From positions 1-39,728 of the forward strand of contig JBDHRV010000014.1 of assembly GCA_039807745.1 (NCBI GenBank): 39,728 bases of DNA, written 5' to 3'. The notes under the pieces were generated by a model. The model searched no databases, was not told where the DNA came from, and saw nothing but the letters and a program-made list of their open reading frames with translations. Position 1 is the first letter of the stretch. Each line of letters starts with the position of its first letter. The translations under genes and the position numbers were made by a program. Positions 17,103 to 24,936 of the stretch are shown piece by piece. The stretch comes from JAEUMW01 sp039807745. Lineage in GTDB: Bacteria > Pseudomonadota > Gammaproteobacteria > Burkholderiales > JAEUMW01.

Positions 17103-17531
17103 ATGGCGACAATCAAGCAAGTGCTGAACGGCAAGCCACGGGAGATTTTCTCCGTGGCGCCGCTCGCGACCGTCTTCGACGCGCTCAAGCTCATGGCGGC
17201 GACGAACGTCGGGGCGCTGCCCGTGATGGACGGTGACCGGCTGGTCGGCCTCTTCAGCGAGCGGGACTATGCCCGAAAGATCGTCCTGCACGGCAAGACG
17301 TCGCGCGAGACCCCGGTGCGCGAAGTCATGGTCGAGCGGGTGCCGTGTGTGCGGCCCGATCAAAGCGTCGAGGAGGCGATGGCGATCGTGACCGAGTTGC
17401 GCACTCGCCATCTGCCGGTGGTCGAGGACGGCAAAGTGGTGGGAATAGTCTCCATCGGCGACCTGGTGAAGGAGCACATCTCCGAGCAGGGCTTCGTGAT
17501 CGATCAGCTGGAGAGGTACATCAACCGCTGA
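17103..17531 (+). CDS. two-CBS-domain protein, paralogue 2
   Basis: The product has 142 residues with two CBS motifs (ALPVMDGDRLVGLFSERDYA near 38-57 and HLPVVEDGKVVGIVSIGDLV near 103-122). It aligns end to end without gaps with the CBS protein at 10513-10941 on the other strand, and most positions agree by eye. A nucleotide-sensing regulatory role is inferred from the fold; no partner domain is present. The ATG at 17103 gives the same N-terminus as the paralogue, which decides the start although the ribosome-binding site is weak. The long open frame upstream to 16002 is antisense to the kinase gene and not part of this gene. Confidence 0.9.
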   Translation: MATIKQVLNGKPREIFSVAPLATVFDALKLMAATNVGALPVMDGDRLVGLFSERDYARKIVLHGKTSRETPVREVMVERVPCVRPDQSVEEAMAIVTELRTRHLPVVEDGKVVGIVSIGDLVKEHISEQGFVIDQLERYINR

Positions 17532-17558
17532 CCGTCATTGCTGCCCGCGAACGGCGCG

Positions 17559-18968
17559 TCATTCCCGCCACGCGCCGAGCACGAGGTGCAGGAATTTCTG
17601 GTGATTCCAGCCGCAAGGGTAGTGCGTGAGCCCGAGCCGGACCAGCACGAGCTTGCGCGACGGAACGACCGTGACGAACTGTCCTGCGTAGCCGACCGCG
17701 TGAAAGGCATCCGCAGGCAGCTCGGGCGGGTCATCGCCGCAGCGGAATTCCTCCGGGATGCGCAGCCAGAAGTGCGCTCCGAACTTCCCATCCGGCGCGT
17801 TCGGCGCTGGCGACCGCGAGAACTCCACCCAGCCTTCAGGCAGGATGCGCTCGCCCGACCACACGCCGTCCTGGAGAAACAGGAGACCGAAGCGCGCCCA
17901 GTCGCGCGCAGTGGCGTACATGAAGGACGAACCCACGAACGTCCCCGTGCCATCGGTCTCCAGCACGGCGCTCGTCATCCCGATGCGATCGAAGAGCGCC
18001 TGGCGCGGAAAGGCGTGGTAGTCGGCTTCCCCGACCGTGCGCCGGATGGCGTGCGTCAGGACGTTCGACGTCCCGCTCGAATACTGCCAGCGCGTCCCAG
18101 GCTGCGCCCGCAGCGGCTTCGCGACGGCGAACTCCGCGGCGTTCGGCACGCCGAACAGCATATAGGTCACGTCGGCGAGCGGGTTGGCGTAGTCCTCCTC
18201 GAACTCGAGACCGCTCGTCATGTGCAGCAGCTGCGCGAGCGTGATTGCGCGGCGCGGATCATCGGCCCCCGCCCATTCGGGAATCGGCGCCGGCGCGTCG
18301 AGCGAGAGCTTCCCTTCCTTCACGAGTATGCCGATGAGCGCATTCACGACGCTCTTGGTCATCGACCAGCCGATCAGCGCCGTGTCCTGATCGAATCCTC
18401 CGGCATAACGCTCCGCGATGATTCGCCCGTCGTGGACCACCAGCACCGCGCGTGTATTTCGCGGCAGCTTCGGGTGGGGCTCGGCGAACGCCCAGTCCAC
18501 GGCCGCGCGCAACGCCGCGGCGTCGATTTCCGGTGCAGGCTCGCCTGCGGTGCGCAGGTCATCGGTCGCGGAAGATGGTCCCGCGCGCTTTGGCGTCTCA
18601 TCGATCAGGCTCGCCGCAGCGGGAATAACACCGCCATTCGGGTCGACGACCACACAGCCGAACCCGTCACGATAGATGGCCTTGCGCTGCGCAAGCCCGA
18701 ACAGGCTCGCCGTGACTTGGCGAGCGTCCCGGTCCGTGCTCGCATCGACCAGGCGCAAGATCGGATGGACATCCGGCGATAGATCCGTGCCGAGCACGGA
18801 GGCAGGATCGCGGTGCGAGACGAAGACGCCCGAGCAGAGTGTCTTGGCCGTGTAAGCCGTGCCGATCGCTACCAGTTTCGAGCCGTAGTGGGCGACAGCG
18901 ATCACCGCGCCGAGGGCGGCGAGGGCGATGGCGGTCAGGGCTCGCGGGTGTCGTGTCTTCGAGTGCAT
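17559..18968 (-). CDS. serine hydrolase, class C beta-lactamase/6-aminohexanoate-dimer hydrolase fold
   Basis: The 469-residue protein has an N-terminal hydrophobic anchor or signal (LTAIALAALGAVIAVAHYG, about 11-29). The active-site motif is Ser202-Met-Thr-Lys205 (GWSMTKS). Tyr296 in QYSSGTSN fits the YxN/YxS motif and HAVGYAGQF near the C-terminus fits the third motif. This is the penicillin-binding-protein-like fold shared by class C beta-lactamases, esterases and NylB-type hydrolases. Antibiotic hydrolysis cannot be assumed. GGGAGC precedes the ATG. The amidohydrolase gene ends 60 bases upstream on the same strand, so an operon is likely. Confidence 0.88.
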   Translation of the reverse strand: MHSKTRHPRALTAIALAALGAVIAVAHYGSKLVAIGTAYTAKTLCSGVFVSHRDPASVLGTDLSPDVHPILRLVDASTDRDARQVTASLFGLAQRKAIYRDGFGCVVVDPNGGVIPAAASLIDETPKRAGPSSATDDLRTAGEPAPEIDAAALRAAVDWAFAEPHPKLPRNTRAVLVVHDGRIIAERYAGGFDQDTALIGWSMTKSVVNALIGILVKEGKLSLDAPAPIPEWAGADDPRRAITLAQLLHMTSGLEFEEDYANPLADVTYMLFGVPNAAEFAVAKPLRAQPGTRWQYSSGTSNVLTHAIRRTVGEADYHAFPRQALFDRIGMTSAVLETDGTGTFVGSSFMYATARDWARFGLLFLQDGVWSGERILPEGWVEFSRSPAPNAPDGKFGAHFWLRIPEEFRCGDDPPELPADAFHAVGYAGQFVTVVPSRKLVLVRLGLTHYPCGWNHQKFLHLVLGAWRE

Positions 18969-19028
18969 GTCTGCTCCCGCGCGTCTCGCCGCGACCGTCT
19001 CGCTTCACACGCTCGAACAGCGCCGTCG

Positions 19029-20501
19029 CTACGCCCGCGACCCTCCGTTCCACGCAAGCAGGTTCCGGAACTCGCGCCGTGTCTTCGGTCCGTAGGTGAG
19101 GTAGTGCGGTTCGGCATGCTCGCGGTACGCAAGCCGCTCCTGGGCGACACGATCGTGTTGCGTGTACTTCCGCACTTCGTCGGGACTGATGCCGTAAACC
19201 GCGGCTGCGTTGAGCCCGAATACCTTCGCACGCAGTTGCGGCGTGATGCGCGGATACCCGTGTCGCTCCCGCAACGCCGGTGCAATCTGGAACGTGCGAA
19301 ACGCCTGTATCTGGTCCTGCGGCGACCCGTACCAGATAGAGTCCGTGCCCCACAGGACGTTGTCCTCGCCACAGTGCTGCAAGAGCTTGCCCAGCGCATG
19401 CGCGGCGCTGTCAGGGTCGCGCATGAGGAAGCGCCAGGTGCTGCCGAGCTCGGCGTAGACGTTGCTGTTCGGCGCCACGCCGTTCTCGCCGAGCGAGCGG
19501 ATCAACGTATCGATGCCATCGCGCTCGAGAGCCGGATCGTATGCATGCTCCGCATTGCCGGCGACGAAGCCCGAGTGATAGACGAGAAACTTCACGTCCG
19601 GGAAGCGCCTGGCCACGACGCCGATGTCGCTGCACTGGCTGTGCTCGTAGGACTGGCGCCCGAACGGCAGCCCCTTGTGAATGCAGATGACCTTGACGCC
19701 GAGGGTGCGCGCTTTCTCGATGAAATGCATACCGACGTCGTCGGAGAGAAAGTAGCCGTTGCCGTCCGGTCCCCATTGCGTATAGGTCTTCCACGCGCAC
19801 ACGTGCCAGCGGCCCGCCAGCTCGTCCATCGCTTCGACGTCACCCGGCTGGTTGGGATTGACACGCCCGTGCAGCAACAGCCGATGCGTGCCTTCCATGC
19901 GATCGACGATGCGCCGCGTGGCATCCGCTGCGGCGATGGTCAGGGGTTCGGCGTCCCGACGCGAAGGCACGAAGGAGAGCACCATCATGTCCGTGTCGCT
20001 GTCGAGAAACACGTCCTTCACGAATTCGTCGGGCCCGAGGCACTGCAGATAACTGCGCGGGTCGTTCGCGCTGGCGAGCGCACAGCCTGATTTCGGCGAC
20101 CACTTGAACGCATCCGGTGGCGCCGCGCGCACCCAAGTCCCGGTCGGGTCGACGAAGTGTCCCTGTACATCGAAGATGAACTCGCTGCCGTCGAGCCTGG
20201 CAGCGGCCAGTTGTGGCTCGAGCGCGGCCTCGGCTTCCAGTTCGAACCAGGCGCCGCGCTTGCCTTCCACCGCGTTCGCGACGTTGAACGAGAGCAGCGT
20301 GCTCGCAGCGCCACAGGCGGAGAGCAGGAAGCGCCTGCGGGAGAGTCCCAGCCGCTTCGCGTTGCGCGTCGCCGTTTCATGGGCGAGCCGGTTTGCCGCG
20401 CGATTGACGTCCGACAACGGGACCGGAGCGAACTCGCCGTTCGAAGTCGAGTCGAGCTTGATGGGAAGGCGCGTGCCTTCGGGGTCGACAAGATGTTTCA
20501 T
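19029..20501 (-). CDS. Tat-exported amidohydrolase-2 family protein
   Basis: The 490-residue protein carries a twin-arginine signal, SRRRFLLSACGAASTLL, at residues 54-70, unusually far from the start. The rest resembles the amidohydrolase-2/ACMSD-type TIM barrel: FIFDVQGHFVDP near residue 117, ICIHKGLPFG, FLVYHSGFV and the metal-binding aspartate in LWGTDSIWYG. The N-terminal site reads Q-G-H where HxH is usual, so metal binding may differ. The family includes decarboxylases and hydrolases of aromatic or cyclic acids; the substrate here is unknown. AGGAGATT precedes the ATG. It is followed by the serine hydrolase gene on the same strand, so the two may act in one degradative pathway. Confidence 0.85.
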   Translation of the reverse strand: MKHLVDPEGTRLPIKLDSTSNGEFAPVPLSDVNRAANRLAHETATRNAKRLGLSRRRFLLSACGAASTLLSFNVANAVEGKRGAWFELEAEAALEPQLAAARLDGSEFIFDVQGHFVDPTGTWVRAAPPDAFKWSPKSGCALASANDPRSYLQCLGPDEFVKDVFLDSDTDMMVLSFVPSRRDAEPLTIAAADATRRIVDRMEGTHRLLLHGRVNPNQPGDVEAMDELAGRWHVCAWKTYTQWGPDGNGYFLSDDVGMHFIEKARTLGVKVICIHKGLPFGRQSYEHSQCSDIGVVARRFPDVKFLVYHSGFVAGNAEHAYDPALERDGIDTLIRSLGENGVAPNSNVYAELGSTWRFLMRDPDSAAHALGKLLQHCGEDNVLWGTDSIWYGSPQDQIQAFRTFQIAPALRERHGYPRITPQLRAKVFGLNAAAVYGISPDEVRKYTQHDRVAQERLAYREHAEPHYLTYGPKTRREFRNLLAWNGGSRA

Positions 20502-20806
20502 CCGAATCTCCTGCAGAGCCGCTCGCCGATCGCGAATGCGGGTCGCCCCAGACCCGACTGCTTATTCGTAACGCCCATGTTTCACTCTCCTGCCATGCAT
20601 ACCATTGATGTGGGCGTTGCGATCGGGGCCCAACGCTACGCTTCGGGCGCGGAGTCAGCGGGAGCGACGCAGGAGCAGACGCTGGAGGCCGTCGCCTGCA
20701 AGTGATTGATACTGATGCGAGGCTCCCGTTTCCGGCAGGCTTGGTAGCTTTCGCTTACCATCATAAGGATGTCGCATCCGACACGAGTCAGAAAAAGGAG
20801 CCTCTC
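20502..20806. other. gene-free stretch, probable IS110-type left-end remnant
   Basis: I see no gene in these 305 bases. AACGCCCA at 20570-20577 and TGGGCGTT at 20611-20618 form an inverted repeat with a 33-base loop. GGATGTCGCATCC at 20767-20779 is a small perfect hairpin. The 100 bases before the transposase remnant could be the element's left end, where IS110 elements encode a bridge RNA, but I cannot define its boundary. Confidence 0.35.
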
Positions 20807-20986
20807 ATGCGATTCTATACCCAGCAGCACAAGCATTACTGCGGCATCGATCTGCACGTCCGGATGAACTGTGCTTCCTGGACGCCGCCGGAACGGTGCT
20901 CCTGTCACGTAACGTCGACCCCACGCCTGAGGCGTTTTTGTCAGCAGTGAGAGCCCTCTGCGAGGGATCTCGTGGTGGTGACTTGA
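20807..20986 (+). pseudogene. IS110-family transposase, decayed N-terminal remnant
   Basis: The ATG at 20807, with AGGAG at 20796-20800, opens MRFYTQQHKHYCGIDLHVR, the usual IS110 DEDD-transposase beginning with the first acidic residue in GIDLH. The frame shifts near 20866. Homology continues in a second frame from 20869 (LCFLDAAGTVLLSRNVDPTP, then EAFLSAV) and in a third at about 20966-20983 (DLVVV) before a stop. Only about 60 of the expected 300-400 codons remain, so the element is dead. It marks the left edge of the accessory region. Confidence 0.75.
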
Positions 20987-21089
20987 CCCAAGAGATTGCC
21001 GCATTTAGCGAGTCGTACGGAACCATAATCGCTGCTGAGCCCAAATGGATTTGTGTTACTCTTGAGGCTAGGCTACATATTGCTCGTAG

Positions 21090-21326
21090 GTGGAGGTTTC
21101 TATTCCCGTTCGCCGTACCAGCCAGTCCGTTCGCGGTGCGACCTCGCGCGCGACGAACCGCGAGAGGATGTTGCACATTCGCGTCGGTCCTGAACTGCAC
21201 CGAGCCCTGCGCGTTATTGTGGCTGAGCAGGACACCACGCTGCAGGAATGGGTGGTGCGAACACTGGCCGACGCGGTCCGCAAAGCCGGCGCACCCCAAT
21301 ATCCCAGCGGTTCGGGCGGCGGCTGA
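21090..21326 (+). CDS. ribbon-helix-helix (CopG/Arc-like) small protein
   Basis: From a GTG start the product has 78 residues. The segment LHIRVGPELHRALRVIVAEQ, then DTTLQEWVVRTLADAVRKA, fits a ribbon-helix-helix fold: a short strand, two helices and TTLQEWV as the second-helix cap. Such proteins are dimeric DNA-binding repressors or antitoxins. The stop codon TGA shares its last base with the ATG of the ParB-like gene (TGATG), indicating translational coupling. It is probably the regulator of the four-gene module, in the position a controller protein takes in restriction-modification loci. A shorter product from the ATG at 21168 is possible. Confidence 0.65.
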   Translation: MEVSIPVRRTSQSVRGATSRATNRERMLHIRVGPELHRALRVIVAEQDTTLQEWVVRTLADAVRKAGAPQYPSGSGGG

Positions 21327-22414
21327 TGGCATCCAGGAGGTCAACGGCGCGCATTGAGCAGGACACCATGGTCCCGGTGTCCGAGCTGCGCTTCGATCGC
21401 GAGAACCCACGGATGCCCAACGTTCTGCTGCGAGACGACGATGAGGTGGTGCGCCATCTCATCGACGACTTCGATGTCGAGGAACTCGTCCAGTCTATTC
21501 TCTCCTCGGGCTGGATCGACTACGAGCCTCTCATTGCTGAGGATCGGACCAACGTCATTTTCGAGGGGAACCGAAGGCTTGCGGCGCTTCGCCTCATCCG
21601 CGACGCGGCGCTGCGCGAGCGTGTCGGATATCGCTTACCGGTCGTGGACGACCCAAAGACCACGCCTGATCAAGTGAGAGTGCGCTACGTTTCGAACCGG
21701 AGGGACGCACGGCGCTTTATCGCCTTCAAGCATATTAACGGCCCCTACAAGTGGGATGCTTTCGCCAAGGCGAAGTACGCTGCGGAGTGGCTTGCGGAAG
21801 GAGAAAAGACCGACGTCGTAAGTCGAATGCTCGGCGATAACCACAACACCATCCGGCGCCTTGTCATGGGGTACAACGTGCTCGAGCAAGCGCAGCACGC
21901 CGGCTTCGACCTTGAGGACAGGACGAAGAAGCGCTTCGCTTTCTCTCACCTCTACACCGCGGTCTCGCGGCCCGCGGTTCGGAGTTTTCTGGGGGTCGCT
22001 GACGATGAAGACGATGTGCCAGCGGAGCCAGTGCCGTCGGAGAGGCAGGAGCAGCTGCTGCAGCTGATGTCATGGCTCTATGGACAGGAGAAGAAGAAGG
22101 AGCCGACCGTCGTCGTCAGCCAGAACCCGGATCTCAACCAGCTGGTCCGTGTGATCGAGAATAAGGCCGCTTTGGCAAGCCTCATTAAGTACCGCCGGCT
22201 CGATCAGGCGTTTGAAGCGGTGGAGCCGCCCGCTAGTCGGTTCAAAGATGCGCTGATCGCTGCGAACCAACAGTGCGAGAACGCGCTGGCACTCTCGTCT
22301 TACTTTGATGGCGATGAGACCCAACTCGCGATGGTGAAGAATCTTGCAACCACCGTGCGCAGCCTCCGTGACGTTATGATGAAGAAGAGCTTTGCCTCGG
22401 ACGACGACCTCTGA
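21326..22414 (+). CDS. ParB/sulfiredoxin-fold protein
   Basis: The 362-residue protein begins with a ParB-like N-terminal domain: VPVSELRFDRENPRMPN at about residues 16-32, WIDYEPLIAED at 63-73 and EGNRRLAALRLI at 80-91. The last segment corresponds to the GxRRxxA nucleotide-binding box of ParB, a CTP switch. The middle (about 130-190) is helical and could hold a helix-turn-helix (SRMLGDNHNTIRRLVMGYNV). The C-terminal third is not recognised. It lacks the genomic partner ParA, so segregation is unlikely. It overlaps the upstream gene by one base and the downstream nuclease-like gene by up to 23 bases, so it probably works with the nuclease and methyltransferase. Confidence 0.75.
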   Translation: MASRRSTARIEQDTMVPVSELRFDRENPRMPNVLLRDDDEVVRHLIDDFDVEELVQSILSSGWIDYEPLIAEDRTNVIFEGNRRLAALRLIRDAALRERVGYRLPVVDDPKTTPDQVRVRYVSNRRDARRFIAFKHINGPYKWDAFAKAKYAAEWLAEGEKTDVVSRMLGDNHNTIRRLVMGYNVLEQAQHAGFDLEDRTKKRFAFSHLYTAVSRPAVRSFLGVADDEDDVPAEPVPSERQEQLLQLMSWLYGQEKKKEPTVVVSQNPDLNQLVRVIENKAALASLIKYRRLDQAFEAVEPPASRFKDALIAANQQCENALALSSYFDGDETQLAMVKNLATTVRSLRDVMMKKSFASDDDL

Positions 22415-23522
22415 CCGGCTGCGCCTCGTGGCGCCCGACCTTAACGCGCGGAGGGCCACACTCGCAGATTGGCTGGAACTCCAGGCACTCACGAGCGCAA
22501 GGCAGCTAACGTCGATTTCCAGCATCCGATCCCAGGTACGTCGCATGAGCGACGGCAGGGCCTCGGCGACGGAGATCGATGCCGACGCTGAGGATGGCGG
22601 TGAACCCGAGATCACCGATCGGCTGTCCGATGATCTCGAGGAGAAGGTGGCCGAGGAACTCGCCTTCCGCGTCGAGTCGGTCGGCGATGCCTACCCGTTC
22701 GAGTTGCTTACGGAGCCAGGAGGCCGGTCGCAGCACCTTAAACTGCGCCAGACCTGGATGACCCCGGAAACCGGCGAACTCATCTACGTCTTCTGCCTCC
22801 TTGACTCGGCTATCCGCGATCGCCTCATCGCGTACCCGCCGTCGCTGCGACCGCTCATTGCCGCGATCGGTAACATTTTTCAGATCTGCTCGTGCATTGC
22901 CGTCGGCGGCTATATGAACGCTGAGGTCGTGTCGTTCGGCTTCCCGCGCGCGACGGGAGAGAGCTTCCTGCCGGCACTGCGGGCCGCGTGGAATCAATAT
23001 GGCTCCTACAGCATTCGCAAGAAGATTGATCATGGCTGGGACGACAAGCTGAAGGACGGTGGCGTTGACATCATCGCATGGCGTCACTTCGCGGACCGGT
23101 ATGCCGCGACGCTGGTGATGTTCGTGCAGGTGGCTTCGGGACTTGGCTGGAAGGACAAGGAAGTTTCCGGCGACGTGCGTGCGCTGAAGAAGTGGTTTGA
23201 CGGCCCGACCTTCGAACACTTTCTTCCAGCAATCTGCATCCCGTTTCCGCTGTGGTTCGACCTTGACGAGCCGCCGAGGGACCAGAGCGGGAGGAAGCTC
23301 GCTTTTAGCCAAGGGGTGCAGAACCGCTTTATCTTCCGCGAGGGTAAGTTCGGGATCATCTTCGACCGGGGCCGGATCGCACGATCCGCGGCGGACGCGC
23401 TCAAGGCAGCGGCGGAAAAAGCAATGCGTCACCCCATCGATGGTATCGACCGCGTTGAAGAAGTCGCTGCTTGGGTCTCGAACGCCATGGCCAAGCTGGC
23501 GGAGGTAAGGGTGGCCACATGA
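22392..23522 (+). CDS. putative PD-(D/E)XK-type restriction endonuclease
   Basis: The 376-residue protein has no closely named relative that I recognise. The segment KDGGVDIIAWRHFADRYAAT, then LVMFVQVASG (residues 221-250), resembles the nuclease core D-(x)n-(E/Q)-x-(A/K): Asp226 on one strand, then Gln246-Val-Ala on the next, with Lys254/Lys256 in GWKDK close by. The C-terminal FIFREGKFGIIFDRGRIA could bind DNA. It lies between the ParB-like gene and a DNA methyltransferase gene with overlapping ends, which supports a restriction role. The TTG at 22392 is chosen because the reading frame looks protein-like from there; GTG at 22428 and ATG at 22545 are alternatives. Confidence 0.6.
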   Translation: MPRTTTSDRLRLVAPDLNARRATLADWLELQALTSARQLTSISSIRSQVRRMSDGRASATEIDADAEDGGEPEITDRLSDDLEEKVAEELAFRVESVGDAYPFELLTEPGGRSQHLKLRQTWMTPETGELIYVFCLLDSAIRDRLIAYPPSLRPLIAAIGNIFQICSCIAVGGYMNAEVVSFGFPRATGESFLPALRAAWNQYGSYSIRKKIDHGWDDKLKDGGVDIIAWRHFADRYAATLVMFVQVASGLGWKDKEVSGDVRALKKWFDGPTFEHFLPAICIPFPLWFDLDEPPRDQSGRKLAFSQGVQNRFIFREGKFGIIFDRGRIARSAADALKAAAEKAMRHPIDGIDRVEEVAAWVSNAMAKLAEVRVAT

Positions 23523-24613
23523 GGCACCCCCTTCATTCCATCTGCCCCTACTTCGCTATGTTTCCGGAAGGATTTGTACTCGAGCAGTTGTACGCTTACA
23601 CGCGACCCGGCGACGTCGTCCTCGACCCGTTTTGCGGGCGTGGCACCACTGTGCTCGAAAGCCTGCTGAACAACCGTCTCGCCTTGGGTGCTGACATCAA
23701 CCCAGTTGCGGCATGCGTCGCGGGAGCGAAGGCAAATGTGCCCGCGATGACGTCGGTACTACAGCGGGTGGACGACCTGTACGGGATGTTCGTGGGTCGT
23801 ACAAGCAGAGAGGAGCCTCCGACGGAGTTCTTCGCCCACTGCTTCCATCGAGAAACCTACGCGGGAGTCGCCTTTCTCCGTGAGGCTCTCGCTTGGCGCC
23901 GGAGCCCCATTGATCGCTTCATCGCGGCGGTAATGCTCGGCATCCTGCACGGTGAGTCCCACCGATCAGGTATGTACCTTAGCAATCGCATGCCTCGCAC
24001 CATCAGCACGAAGCCTGACTACTCCGTGCGGTGGTGGCGCGAGCGTAACTTGCGCCCGCCGCACCGCGAAGTCTTTGAGGTGCTGCGGCAGGCCGTACGC
24101 TTCCGCTTCTCTCAACCACCGCCTAAGCGGAGAGGAACCGTCGTGCTGAGCGATGCGAGACGGTGCGGGCAAGTCTTGAAGAAGCACACCGGCAGCGTGG
24201 CGCTAGTTGTTACCTCGCCGCCTTACATCGACACAACTGACTATGCGGAGGACCAGTGGCTCCGGCTCTGGTTCCTCGGCGGCGATCCGAAGCCAACGCT
24301 TCGGTTGCACAAGGATGATCGACATACTCTCTCCGAGACCTATTGGGATTTTCTAGAGGAGGTGTGGCGCGGCTGCGCTCCGCTGCTACGCGATGCAGCG
24401 AGAATTGTCGTTCGAATCGGAGGCACTAAGCTGAGCAAGCCAGAGCTGTTGCATGGGCTGCGCGGGAGTCTCGTGCGTGGTTTGAGCGGGCGCAGCGTCA
24501 GGCAACTGAATCAAGGCAACTCATCCCCAATCACCAAGCGCCAAACGAACTCCTTCCGCCCAGGGACGTCTCCGGATCGACTGGAACACGACTTCAAGTT
24601 CTCCGTCTCATGA
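23519..24613 (+). CDS. DNA amino-methyltransferase (N4-cytosine/N6-adenine)
   Basis: The 364-residue enzyme has the SAM-binding motif LDPFCGRGTT at residues 35-44 and the catalytic motif TSPPY at 232-236 followed by IDTTDYAEDQWLRLWFLGG. Motif order I then IV, with about 190 residues between them, permits a target-recognition domain in the middle. TSPPY is commonest in N4-cytosine methyltransferases but also occurs in N6-adenine ones. GGAGGTAAGG at 23501-23510 marks the start, and ATGA overlaps the stop of the nuclease-like gene. It would protect host DNA from that nuclease. I favour 23519 over an upstream in-frame start at 23471. Confidence 0.88.
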   Translation: MRHPLHSICPYFAMFPEGFVLEQLYAYTRPGDVVLDPFCGRGTTVLESLLNNRLALGADINPVAACVAGAKANVPAMTSVLQRVDDLYGMFVGRTSREEPPTEFFAHCFHRETYAGVAFLREALAWRRSPIDRFIAAVMLGILHGESHRSGMYLSNRMPRTISTKPDYSVRWWRERNLRPPHREVFEVLRQAVRFRFSQPPPKRRGTVVLSDARRCGQVLKKHTGSVALVVTSPPYIDTTDYAEDQWLRLWFLGGDPKPTLRLHKDDRHTLSETYWDFLEEVWRGCAPLLRDAARIVVRIGGTKLSKPELLHGLRGSLVRGLSGRSVRQLNQGNSSPITKRQTNSFRPGTSPDRLEHDFKFSVS

Positions 24614-24650
24614 CTTCCACCACAAGGCATGCCTTGATCGGGAGACTGGC

Positions 24651-24923
24651 GTGCAGATCTCGGATCCAAAGGAAGACTGGGGGCGGCGGGGATTCAGCTG
24701 TGACATCTGGACCGACGCGCCGGGACAGGTGTGGCGGGACTTCGTGCATGCCACGGACGAACTGGTGATGCCGCTCGAAGGCGAAATCGAACTGGAGGTC
24801 GGCGGAAGGACATGCCGCCCGCGCATCGGCGAGGAGGTGTTGATCCCGGCCGGCGTGCGGCATACGGTGCGCAATGTGGGTGACCGCGTGAGCCGCTGGT
24901 ACTACGGGTACAAGCGCGGGTAG
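24651..24923 (+). CDS. small cupin-domain protein
   Basis: The 90-residue protein is a single cupin barrel: HATDELVMPLEGEIELEVGG supplies the first metal-binding motif with His and Glu, and IGEEVLIPAGVRHTVRNVG supplies the second. Small cupins of this type bind a divalent metal, and their reactions are generally unknown. The GTG at 24651 has GGGAG six bases upstream. The frame remains open further upstream without a better start, across the junction with the methyltransferase gene (38 bases away). Thirteen bases separate it from the Ap4A phosphorylase-like gene, so those two are probably co-transcribed. Confidence 0.85.
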   Translation: MQISDPKEDWGRRGFSCDIWTDAPGQVWRDFVHATDELVMPLEGEIELEVGGRTCRPRIGEEVLIPAGVRHTVRNVGDRVSRWYYGYKRG

Positions 24924-24936
24924 GAGTTTCGACCGA

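Noticed and set aside
17559..18968. Calling the serine hydrolase an antibiotic-resistance beta-lactamase
   Set aside because: The SxxK/YxS fold is shared with many esterases and amide hydrolases, and nothing in the context (no ampR) points to beta-lactam resistance.
20570..20618. Inverted repeat AACGCCCA / TGGGCGTT as an attachment site or element end
   Set aside because: The arms are only eight bases, the loop is long, and no second copy is seen at the other end of the accessory region.
21051..21079. Possible promoter TTGTGT-N17-TACATA upstream of the RHH gene
   Set aside because: Only three of six bases match in each hexamer. Placement is plausible but the signal is too weak to list.
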